From NCBI GenBank assembly GCA_017629455.1, contig JAGBXE010000131.1:1-5675 (forward strand): DNA of 5,675 nucleotides, given 5' to 3'. Numbering within the stretch: the first letter of the stretch is position 1; each line of letters opens with the position of its first letter. A program made the position numbers and the translations under genes. Of this stretch, positions 1 to 5,628 are shown one piece after another. The notes under the pieces were generated by a model. That model made no database searches, was not told where the DNA came from, and saw only the letters and a program-made list of their open reading frames with translations. This DNA comes from Kiritimatiellia bacterium. GTDB taxonomy: Bacteria; Verrucomicrobiota; Kiritimatiellia; RFP12; UBA1067.

Positions 1-1333
1 CGGCGCTGTCTAGACGGTCTTTGAGGCTTTCTAAGAGTTTAAGCCCCTCATCTGCGAGACGGACGGCCTTGGCCTTTTCTTCCCGTATGAAATCGCGTCC
101 AGGAGCGCGCTCATGAGAGAGAATGCCCCACATGTCTTTTGCCATATGAAGGTCGTAGCCGTCGCGGTAGAGGCCCATAATGCCGCACGATTTAATGTAT
201 TTGAAGTTGGGAGCGGTGGGGTTCTGGTGGAACGAGACGTTATGATTGATGAAATGCGTACTGACCGTTACGTCAAAGCCCATGCGCGAAAGTTTCTTCA
301 TCTCTTCGCGGCATTTAGGCCAACGGCGCGCCGCCCATTCGTTCATGATTTCTTCGGGTGTCGCCTTTGCATCGCGGATAAAGCGCATATATGCGTAGAG
401 GTTGACTTCTTGAGCCGAGTCGAAGATTGTGTTGCCGACGCGGTCGATGCGGATTGTGAAGCGATCGGTATCTTTGGCGTTAGCCTCATTTATGTAACGG
501 CGAATGACTTTCGTCTGTTCTGCCGGCAAGTAGCCAGCGCCAAGATATTCGCCGAGGCAGTCGCATTCAGCACCGAGCATCCCGCCGGGAATCTTGCGAA
601 GGAAGGGGTTTTCCGGGAGGAACGGATCGAAGTCGTATGCGGTAATCTTTGTTTCAACTTCGAACTTGTAGTCCTTGGCGGTAAGCGCTGCGCCCGCAAG
701 AAGGTCTTCGTAGTCTTGTGCTACAGAGCCGAAAGAACGGAAGATGAACGTCTTGCCGCGCTTCTTGTGCTCTTCAATGAAGATGCGGTTGATTGTGTCG
801 ACAACTTTAGCTGCCGGGTAGCGCTGTGGATTCGAGTTGTGGATGACCGAGAAGTCGGCCTCAGTAAGCGTAAGGACGATACCATCAAGACCAGGTACGG
901 CATCGAACGCGGAAGAGACTTTCCAGCGCACATAGTCGAGGTATGGGCGGCCGAGAAGGTCAAATTCGCCATTTTCGTCCAGAAGCTCAGGAACGTCGAG
1001 CGTCATCTCTTTAGGCATATAGCCCTCGCGGTGCCAGTAATAAACTGGCTTGCCTGCTTTGTGGGCTATTTCCACAATTTCATTCATCCGCTTGCGCGTA
1101 ACGGCGATAAGCTCTTTGTCGACAGCCGCCGCCGTGCGCGGATAGGGGGCGTAATCTACGAGGGCGTTTATGCCGCCCCAAGCAAAACCGCACCTGCCGC
1201 ATACTTCGAATGAGTCGACCCCGCCGTATTCCGCCGCCTTGTCGACGACGCGTTGCATGTAGGGCGGATCAAGCTCGGTCGGGTGCATTACCGACCAAGA
1301 GATTGTAGCTGCTGCAAAAAGTAGTGTCATCAT
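1..1333 (-). CDS. GH67-like (alpha-glucuronidase-type) TIM-barrel glycoside hydrolase, 3' end outside window
   Basis: An open frame of 444 codons begins at ATG 1333 (a second ATG follows at 1330) and runs off the left edge without a stop. The first ATG is preferred because GAGG at 1344-1347 lies 10 bases upstream. No signal peptide is convincing: the hydrophobic start leads straight into what looks like barrel strand 1 (ISWSVMHP), so the enzyme is probably cytoplasmic. Landmarks are YWHREG (residues 99-104), GIVLTLTEAD (151-160), TFIFRSFG (195-202), ITAYDF (230-235) and GEYLG (261-265). These follow the order seen in GH67 alpha-glucuronidases, where an acid Glu is followed by an Asp in a GPxDF motif and a Glu in QEYLG. 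Here the candidates are E158, D234 and E262. The 28-residue D-to-E interval equals that remembered for characterised GH67 enzymes. The usual GH67 N-terminal domain is absent. Membership is inferred by eye; an uncharacterised sister family is possible. It lies two bases after the aldolase gene, so co-translation is likely. Confidence 0.6.
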   Translation of the reverse strand, partial: MMTLLFAAATISWSVMHPTELDPPYMQRVVDKAAEYGGVDSFEVCGRCGFAWGGINALVDYAPYPRTAAAVDKELIAVTRKRMNEIVEIAHKAGKPVYYWHREGYMPKEMTLDVPELLDENGEFDLLGRPYLDYVRWKVSSAFDAVPGLDGIVLTLTEADFSVIHNSNPQRYPAAKVVDTINRIFIEEHKKRGKTFIFRSFGSVAQDYEDLLAGAALTAKDYKFEVETKITAYDFDPFLPENPFLRKIPGGMLGAECDCLGEYLGAGYLPAEQTKVIRRYINEANAKDTDRFTIRIDRVGNTIFDSAQEVNLYAYMRFIRDAKATPEEIMNEWAARRWPKCREEMKKLSRMGFDVTVSTHFINHNVSFHQNPTAPNFKYIKSCGIMGLYRDGYDLHMAKDMWGILSHERAPGRDFIREEKAKAVRLADEGLKLLESLKDRLDSA

Positions 1334-1335
1334 AA

Positions 1336-2097
1336 TTAGCGAACCTCATCACAATCTTTTTTGAACGACCTAAAACCGGCTGCCATTGCGCCCCAATCAG
1401 AGACGCCGGCAAACCAATCGACTCCGCGCTCTTTCCAGCGTGAGAAGCCGCCTGCGGCAGTACCGAGCCATTTGCCTGCCTTCTTAATCTTGAGGGCGAC
1501 CTCATCGAGAACCTTGTTAAGCTCTGGGTCGTCCATCTGGTTTAAGATGCCCATTGACCCGGAAAGATCGCAAGGGCCGATGCAGAACGAATCGACGCCA
1601 GGGACCTTAAGGATCTTGTCGAGATTTTTAACTGCGTCAATGTGCTCGATCTGGCAGATAACGAGTGGCCAGCGTTCCGATTCCTTGAGGTAATCGAAGA
1701 AATCGACCGCTCCGTACCTGACGGCGCGCCTTACGCCACAGCCGCGAATGCCGGTTTTCGGATAGCGGCACGCAGCGACAGCAGCTTCAGCCTGTTCGGG
1801 CGTGTTGACCATAGGAACAATGATGCCGTCGGGGGCAATGTCGAGGTAGGGCTTAATAAGCATCGGCTCACCAGCTCTTACGCGTACGAGACCGGCGCAA
1901 CCGGTGCCGCGCAGCGCAATGAGGTGCTTTTGAACGTCCTGGATTGTGTGGGGAGCGTGTTCCGCGTCAATCCAGACAAAGTCCATTCCGCAGTCGCCGG
2001 CTAATTCACTGGCGATAAGATCACTCATTGTAATAATAGCACCAATGGAAGTCTTGCCGGTGTTTAAGTTGTCGAAAAGCCTATTCTTAATTTCCAT
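1336..2097 (-). CDS. HpcH/HpaI-family class II aldolase (2-keto-3-deoxy sugar-acid aldolase type)
   Basis: This 253-residue protein has the usual length for HpaI, RhmA and GarL-type enzymes. These cytoplasmic, divalent-metal-dependent aldolases reversibly split 2-keto-3-deoxy or related acids into pyruvate (or a pyruvate analogue) and an aldehyde. Visible signatures are DFVWIDAEH (39-47), the VRVR segment (71-74), GIIVPMVNTPEQA (91-103), QIE (149-151) and GPCDLS (174-179). By alignment from memory with E. coli HpaI, H47 is the catalytic histidine, R72 the substrate arginine, and E151 and D177 the metal ligands, all at a constant offset of two. The substrate cannot be read from sequence; 2-keto-3-deoxy-L-rhamnonate, 5-keto-4-deoxyglucarate and 4-hydroxy-2-oxoheptanedioate are all possible. 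A TAGGAG ribosome binding site (minus strand, about 2109-2114) precedes ATG 2097. It is the first gene of the leftward operon, and its linkage to a GH67-like hydrolase favours a uronic-acid or related sugar-acid role. Confidence 0.88.
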   Translation of the reverse strand: MEIKNRLFDNLNTGKTSIGAIITMSDLIASELAGDCGMDFVWIDAEHAPHTIQDVQKHLIALRGTGCAGLVRVRAGEPMLIKPYLDIAPDGIIVPMVNTPEQAEAAVAACRYPKTGIRGCGVRRAVRYGAVDFFDYLKESERWPLVICQIEHIDAVKNLDKILKVPGVDSFCIGPCDLSGSMGILNQMDDPELNKVLDEVALKIKKAGKWLGTAAGGFSRWKERGVDWFAGVSDWGAMAAGFRSFKKDCDEVR

Positions 2098-2135
2098 GAT
2101 TCTAAGGACTCCTAATTTGGATTGATGATTCGGGT

Positions 2136-2141
2136 ATTATA
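2136..2141 (-). promoter_or_regulatory. -10 element of leftward promoter for the aldolase/hydrolase operon
   Basis: On the minus strand this hexamer reads TATAAT, a perfect sigma70 -10 match, in the AT-rich gap upstream of the aldolase. Transcription starting about seven bases downstream would give a leader of about 30 bases ending in the TAGGAG ribosome binding site. No good -35 is visible: a 17-base spacer places ATTCAT there (2159-2164 on the plus strand). This may indicate dependence on an activator, or simply a weak promoter. Confidence 0.5.
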
Positions 2142-2207
2142 ACACAAAATTTGCCAAGATGAATGGTGTCTGCACGGGCTAATTAAGCACAAAAGGGAGA
2201 AGTTTTT

Positions 2208-2216
2208 TGGTATACT
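2208..2216 (+). promoter_or_regulatory. Extended -10 promoter element for the lptA-led operon
   Basis: The sequence TGGTATACT fits the extended -10 pattern TGnTATAnT, which can substitute for a poor -35. The hexamer 17 bases upstream (CACAAA, 2188-2193) is not a recognisable -35. Initiation near 2223 would leave a very short leader with AGGAGG at 2228-2233 and the start codon at 2243. This arrangement argues against an earlier in-frame TTG at 2207, which would lie within the promoter. Confidence 0.5.
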
Positions 2217-2227
2217 ACTTGTCAATT

Positions 2228-2233
2228 AGGAGG
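2228..2233 (+). promoter_or_regulatory. Strong Shine-Dalgarno deciding the TTG start of the LptA-like gene
   Basis: AGGAGG is a full-strength ribosome binding site, nine bases before TTG at 2243. It selects this rare start over the in-frame TTG at 2207, and the protein made from 2243 begins directly with a well-formed signal peptide. Confidence 0.75.
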
Positions 2234-2242
2234 AATCGTTTA

Positions 2243-3211
2243 TTGAGGTCTTTGGCGTTTATTTTTGCAGCTCTTACGCTTAGCGCATCAGCCTTTGATG
2301 TTGATGCGTGGGGCGAAGCGCGTGCTTTGCAGATGAAGGAGGCTTTACGTCTTCGCGAGGCGTACTCCAATTGTTTGGCAAGGCTTGATGCGCCGGCTGA
2401 AGATGTCACAGTTCCTGTCGACACATACCCCGACGGGTCGGTGAAGTTTCTAATTAGCGCGAAGAAGGCGCAGTTCTTCCTTGATACTGGTATGGTGTGG
2501 GCCGAGAATGTCGTCGCGAAAAAGTTTGACGAAAAAGGCCAGATAGATACGCGCATTGATGCGCGCTCGCTAGTTGTCGACAGGTACACCAAGAGCGGCT
2601 GGGCCGAAGGTCCTGCGCGTGTTTGTCAGGGGCCGAACGTCCTTACTGGAAGCGATATCTACTTTTCCGCGGCCGAATCGTACGTGCGCATATTTAAAGG
2701 CGCTGATCTTAAGTCCGATAATGTTGATGTTGCTCGCGGAGCTAAAGGTGGTGTAGCTACAAAGCTTAAACCTGCCGACGACAAGCCGCAGTCGGCGAGA
2801 ATCCGCAGCCTATCGGGCGATTACGATCGCACAGCTGGCGTAATGCTCTTTGAAGGCGATGTCCTTTCCGAATATGCCGGCGAATACACGATGAAGGCAG
2901 AAAGCCTTTATGCGTTCTTTGCGCATTCAAACGTGATAAGCCGTATTGTCGCTTTAGGCGATGTTACGATAACAAACAAAACCCGCGTCGGCAAGTGCGC
3001 CATGGCAACGTACCGCAATCAGGCACGCGAAATTGAGATGTTCGGCAAGGGCGGTGCGCCAGCTACATTGGTCGAAAACGCCGAAGGCGGTAGCGAACTT
3101 AAGGGCGAGAGCATCAAATTCTGGGTTGATGCAGAGCAGGTTGAAATCAAAAATTCTGAAATAGTAACTGGCCCGTTGGGCGGAAAGGGGGTTCCGTGGG
3201 CGACCCCGTAA
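2243..3211 (+). CDS. lptA: Exported LptC-like/LptA-like (OstA fold) lipopolysaccharide transport protein
   Basis: From TTG 2243 the product has 322 residues. Lpt proteins with this beta-jellyroll fold bridge the periplasm and pass lipopolysaccharide from the inner-membrane LptB2FG exporter to the outer membrane. Residues 1-17 form a signal peptide (MRSLAFIF core, predicted cut after SASA), so a soluble periplasmic protein is expected. Residues about 20-50 look helical. Residues about 55-165 (TYPDGSVKF, ISAKKAQFF, FDEKGQIDTRIDA, LTGSDIYFS) resemble LptC-type jellyroll strands. Residues about 185-308 (SGDYDRTAGVMLFEGDV, YTMKAESLYAFF, ISRIVALGDVTI, SELKGESIKFW) match the OstA/LptA repeat pattern. 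It is longer than typical LptA (about 185 aa), consistent with an LptC-LptA fusion. No transmembrane anchor is apparent beyond the signal peptide. It is followed by lptB with a 16 bp overlap, the classical partner. The LptA half is fairly sure; the LptC half is an inference. Confidence 0.75.
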   Translation: MRSLAFIFAALTLSASAFDVDAWGEARALQMKEALRLREAYSNCLARLDAPAEDVTVPVDTYPDGSVKFLISAKKAQFFLDTGMVWAENVVAKKFDEKGQIDTRIDARSLVVDRYTKSGWAEGPARVCQGPNVLTGSDIYFSAAESYVRIFKGADLKSDNVDVARGAKGGVATKLKPADDKPQSARIRSLSGDYDRTAGVMLFEGDVLSEYAGEYTMKAESLYAFFAHSNVISRIVALGDVTITNKTRVGKCAMATYRNQAREIEMFGKGGAPATLVENAEGGSELKGESIKFWVDAEQVEIKNSEIVTGPLGGKGVPWATP

Positions 3212-3972
3212 TTGAAGCCATGAATGCAATGGCGGCAGAAAAGTCGAGCGCACCTGATCTTTCGGCGCGCGGCCTTGTGAAGGTTTATGGAGATCGTACC
3301 GTTGTCAACGGTATGGATGTCGATTGTTCGTGCGGTGAGATTGTAGGCATTTTAGGTCCCAACGGCGCAGGCAAAACGACGACTTTTTACATGATAGTCG
3401 GGCTCGTTAGCCCAGAGCAGGGTTCGGTCGTATTCCGCGGCGAAGATGTTACTCGCGATCCTGTCTACATCCGTGCGCGCAAAGGCCTTGGGTATCTCGC
3501 CCAGGAAGCGAGTGTATTTAGGAAGCTTTCGGTTTGGGATAACGTAATGTCAATCCTTGAAACTCTTCCTCTCGACCGCCGCGCTCGCAAGGCGCGTGCC
3601 GAAGAGTTGCTAGAGCCGTTCGACCTTATGAAAGTGGCGCGCCAGCCGGCGTATACGCTTTCTGGCGGTGAGCGCCGCAAACTTGAAATTGCGCGTTCGC
3701 TTGTACGCAATCCAGCAATCTTGATGCTTGATGAGCCTTTTGCAGGTGTCGACCCGTTGAGCGTCAATGAAATTCAGGACATTGTGCGCCGGCTTGCGGC
3801 CAAGGGGCTAGGTATTATCATAACCGACCACAATGTCCGCGAAACGCTTTCAGTTGTAAACAGAGCTTATTTAGTTTATAATGGGTGCCTTCTTAAAGAG
3901 GGTACGAGTGAAGAACTTGTGAATGATCCTGAAGTCCGAGAGAAGTATCTCGGAGAGAACTTTAGGATGTAA
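3196..3972 (+). CDS. lptB: LptB, ATPase of the lipopolysaccharide export ABC transporter
   Basis: LptB is the cytoplasmic ATPase that dimerises under LptF/LptG and powers extraction of lipopolysaccharide from the inner membrane. All ABC motifs are intact: Walker A GPNGAGKT (54-61), Q-loop Q103, signature LSGGERRKLEIARSL (155-169), Walker B ILMLDE (175-180) followed by PFAGVDP, and H-loop H212 in TDHNVRETL. The stretch GPNGAGKTTTFYMIVGL and the PFAGVDP segment are typical of LptB rather than of other ABC ATPases. The 258-residue length from GTG 3196 exceeds E. coli LptB (241), leaving about 18 extra N-terminal residues. GTG is preceded by AAAGGGGG at 3184-3191, while ATG codons at 3220 and 3229 lack a clear ribosome binding site but would give a more usual N-terminus, so the start is uncertain. 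The 16-base overlap with the preceding gene suggests translational coupling. LptF and LptG are not in the window. Confidence 0.93.
   Translation: MGDPVIEAMNAMAAEKSSAPDLSARGLVKVYGDRTVVNGMDVDCSCGEIVGILGPNGAGKTTTFYMIVGLVSPEQGSVVFRGEDVTRDPVYIRARKGLGYLAQEASVFRKLSVWDNVMSILETLPLDRRARKARAEELLEPFDLMKVARQPAYTLSGGERRKLEIARSLVRNPAILMLDEPFAGVDPLSVNEIQDIVRRLAAKGLGIIITDHNVRETLSVVNRAYLVYNGCLLKEGTSEELVNDPEVREKYLGENFRM
3854..3882 (+). promoter_or_regulatory. Candidate internal sigma70-type promoter within lptB, upstream of hpf
   Basis: TTGTAA (3854-3859, four of six to TTGACA) is separated by exactly 17 bases from a perfect TATAAT (3877-3882), in an AT-rich patch inside the lptB coding region. Initiation would fall near 3889, about 100 bases before the hpf start. 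It could let hpf, hprK, ptsH and ptsI be expressed separately from the export genes. The encoded residues (VVNRAYLVYNG) are ordinary LptB sequence, so chance codon composition is the alternative explanation. Confidence 0.45.
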
Positions 3973-3989
3973 GGAAAGGAGAGAGAAAC

Positions 3990-4325
3990 ATGAGCATAGA
4001 AATAACGATGAGACATAGCGACGTGCGCATTGAGTCGCTTAAGGATTATGCGCAGAAGCGCATGGAGCGCCTTGCCGAGAGATTTCCTAAAGTTACTAAA
4101 GTATCGCTCGTTATCGATATTGACGTAAAGAAAAAGATGTACATGGCCGAAGTCGTTGCCAACAGGCTCGGCGAGACGGCCGTGGGCGCAAAGGAATTTT
4201 CCGAGAGCGGCAAGAGCGTTATCGACGCTGCTGCAGCACGCGCCGAGCGTCAGCTTCTTCGTATGCGTGTTAAGGCGCGCAAGGGCAAGGTTCGTGAGCA
4301 GCGCGCTGCTTCGGCCAAGAACTAA
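3990..4325 (+). CDS. hpf: Ribosome hibernation promoting factor, short form (HPF/YfiA family)
   Basis: This 111-residue protein matches the HPF/RaiA family, which binds the 30S decoding channel and silences or dimerises ribosomes when growth slows. The N-terminus MSIEITMRHSDVRIESLKDYAQKR is split here into MSIEITMRHSDV (1-12) and SLKDYAQKRMERL (16-28), the family's opening strand and first helix. The segment KVSLVIDIDVKKKMYMAEV (37-55) gives the central strands and SVIDAAAARAERQLLR (76-91) the second helix. It is slightly longer than E. coli HPF (95 aa) and ends in a basic tail rich in Lys and Arg. It lacks the extra C-terminal dimerisation domain of long-form HPF, so a separate factor would be needed if 100S dimers form. 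GGAAAGGAGAG precedes ATG 3990 at good spacing, and the gap from lptB is 17 bases. Placement between lptB and PTS regulatory genes echoes the lptB-rpoN-hpf-ptsN cluster of proteobacteria, without rpoN. Confidence 0.9.
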   Translation: MSIEITMRHSDVRIESLKDYAQKRMERLAERFPKVTKVSLVIDIDVKKKMYMAEVVANRLGETAVGAKEFSESGKSVIDAAAARAERQLLRMRVKARKGKVREQRAASAKN

Positions 4326-4328
4326 AAA

Positions 4329-5354
4329 ATGAAAGAATTGCCGACAGCTTCGAGTGCGAAGGGTAGAACCTTCACAGTGTCCGACTTCTTTGAAGCGGGC
4401 AAAGAGAGTCTTTGCCTGACGCTTGAAGCTGGCGGCAAAAACATGGCTCGTATCGTTGAAGAGCCTTTGGCAAACCGACCTGGCCTAGCATTGACGGGCT
4501 TCCATAAGCATTTCGCGTGGAAACGTCTTCAAGTTATCGGCAAGGCAGAGTCGGCTTATTTAGATTCGCTCTCAACGAAAATGAGGCGCGAGCGTTTTGG
4601 TGCTCTCGTCTCTCAAGAGGCTTTTTGTTTCATTTTTACCAACGGGCAAAAGCCAGGTCCTGTCGAGTTAGAATTCGCTGCTAATTCTGGCGTTGTGCTT
4701 ATGACGTCGCCTTTAAAGACGCGTCACTTTATGCATCGCAGCGCATTCGTTCTCGAAGGGCTGTCCGCTCCCGCGACATCGATTTACGGAACGATGGTTG
4801 AGGTTAGCGGTTTAGGCGTAATGTTCGAGGGTGATCCTGGGCTAGGTAAGTCTGAGACTGCGCTTGGCCTTATCAAAAGAGGTTGCGCGCTTATTGCTGA
4901 CGACCTTACTTGCGTGCGCAGGGAGGTTGGTGGCAATGAACTTTACGGTTCGGCTTCCGAGTCGACGGCTGGCTACATGGAGATACGCGGCATAGGCATA
5001 GTTCATGTGCCAAGCCTTTTCGGTGTGTCGGCTGTGCGTGGAGAAAAGCGCCTAGACCTTGTTATTACGTTTAAACGTTTGCAAGATGTAGTCGGCGAAA
5101 TCGACCGCATCGGCCAAACGCGGCGCGTACGCAATATTCTTGGCGTAGACGTGCCTAATATCATTATTCCCGTTTCGGCAGGGCGCGATCTGGTTAATCT
5201 CGTCGAAACGGCTGCGATGCAGCAGCGGCTTCTTATTTCTGGGGGCGATCCTGTGTTTGAGCTTTCAGAACGCCTGCGTAAGAGGGCAGAAGCGTTAAAG
5301 CCTGCGTCAGATGCGGCGGATGTAAAAAGGAAGGGGAGGAAAAATGTCAGATAA
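4329..5354 (+). CDS. hprK: HPr kinase/phosphorylase HprK
   Basis: HprK phosphorylates, and in bifunctional forms dephosphorylates, the regulatory serine of HPr, coupling carbon state to gene control. At 341 residues it has both parts: an N-terminal domain (about 1-140) and a C-terminal kinase domain. The P-loop GDPGLGKS spans 168-175, IADD 189-192 contains the catalytic Asp (D192), MEIRGIGIVHV (217-227) is the HprK signature with metal ligand E218, and R260 (EIDRIG) is the conserved arginine. Two departures stand out. Y153 (SIYG) sits 21 residues before the P-loop lysine, where B. subtilis HprK has catalytic H138. The dephosphorylation loop usually close to VRPGRN reads VSAGRD (282-287). Kinase activity may persist while phosphorylase activity is altered; that is inference. 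The C-terminus ends in a lysine/arginine-rich tail. The ATG is three bases after hpf with no evident Shine-Dalgarno, so coupling to hpf is likely. It overlaps ptsH by 11 bases. Confidence 0.93.
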   Translation: MKELPTASSAKGRTFTVSDFFEAGKESLCLTLEAGGKNMARIVEEPLANRPGLALTGFHKHFAWKRLQVIGKAESAYLDSLSTKMRRERFGALVSQEAFCFIFTNGQKPGPVELEFAANSGVVLMTSPLKTRHFMHRSAFVLEGLSAPATSIYGTMVEVSGLGVMFEGDPGLGKSETALGLIKRGCALIADDLTCVRREVGGNELYGSASESTAGYMEIRGIGIVHVPSLFGVSAVRGEKRLDLVITFKRLQDVVGEIDRIGQTRRVRNILGVDVPNIIIPVSAGRDLVNLVETAAMQQRLLISGGDPVFELSERLRKRAEALKPASDAADVKRKGRKNVR

Positions 5355-5628
5355 GATAGTGCGAAAGATGACGCTCCTTAACAAGTACGGTTTGCACGTA
5401 CGTCCTGCGGGGCTTTTTGCTAGGACCGCAAGTCACTACGATGCCACCATTGACGTAGAGAAAGACGGCAATGTTGTCTCTGGCAAGTCGATAATGGCTT
5501 TGATGACTTTAGAAGCTGTAAGCGGTACGGTTCTTACAGTTACGGCCGAGGGCCCTCAGGCTAAAGAAGCGCTTGATGATCTTGAAGCTCTCGCTGCCAG
5601 AAAATTTGACATCCCTGACGAGATGTAA
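5344..5628 (+). CDS. ptsH: Phosphocarrier protein HPr
   Basis: HPr is the small cytoplasmic carrier that takes phosphate from enzyme I onto a histidine and is also the substrate of HprK. The 94-residue product has standard length with a short extension. The active-site loop NKYGLHVRPAG (13-23) holds phosphohistidine H18 (H15 in usual numbering) and the following conserved R20 and P21. The regulatory site is S49 in SGKSIMALMTL (46-56), equivalent to Ser46, so both phosphorylation sites are preserved. The start ATG 5344 is preceded by GGGGAGGAAAA, a strong ribosome binding site inside the end of hprK, and the two genes overlap by 11 bases. Adjacency to hprK implies that kinase and substrate are made together. 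No sugar permease is visible, so a mainly regulatory PTS is possible, though the window is too short to decide. Confidence 0.95.
   Translation: MSDKIVRKMTLLNKYGLHVRPAGLFARTASHYDATIDVEKDGNVVSGKSIMALMTLEAVSGTVLTVTAEGPQAKEALDDLEALAARKFDIPDEM

Noticed and set aside
113..1213. A 366-codon plus-strand open frame.
   Set aside because: It lies wholly antisense to the GH67-like gene. Its translation has no recognisable domain and is rich in Cys, Arg and Val as expected of an antisense shadow, while the minus frame shows family motifs and a ribosome binding site.
1642..2004. A 120-codon plus-strand frame, and a similar one at 1361-1693.
   Set aside because: Both are antisense to the aldolase, whose catalytic motifs are unmistakable; no ribosome binding site or family likeness supports them.
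2151..2156. TTGCCA as a -35 for the rightward promoter.
   Set aside because: It is 54 bases upstream of TATACT, far outside the 16-18 base spacing required.
2178..2188. GCTAATTAAGC as a firm operator site.
   Set aside because: The inverted repeat is short and imperfect and could arise by chance in an AT-rich spacer; it is mentioned only as a weak possibility.
2215..2592. A 125-codon minus-strand frame across the start of the LptA-like gene.
   Set aside because: It opposes a gene with signal peptide, strong ribosome binding site and OstA-like pattern, and its own translation is low-complexity Ser, Ala and Lys without motifs.
2574..2756. Small frames inside the Lpt genes (this one, and minus-strand frames at 2954-3253 and 3465-3767).
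   Set aside because: They are shadows of the lptA and lptB reading frames with no independent support.
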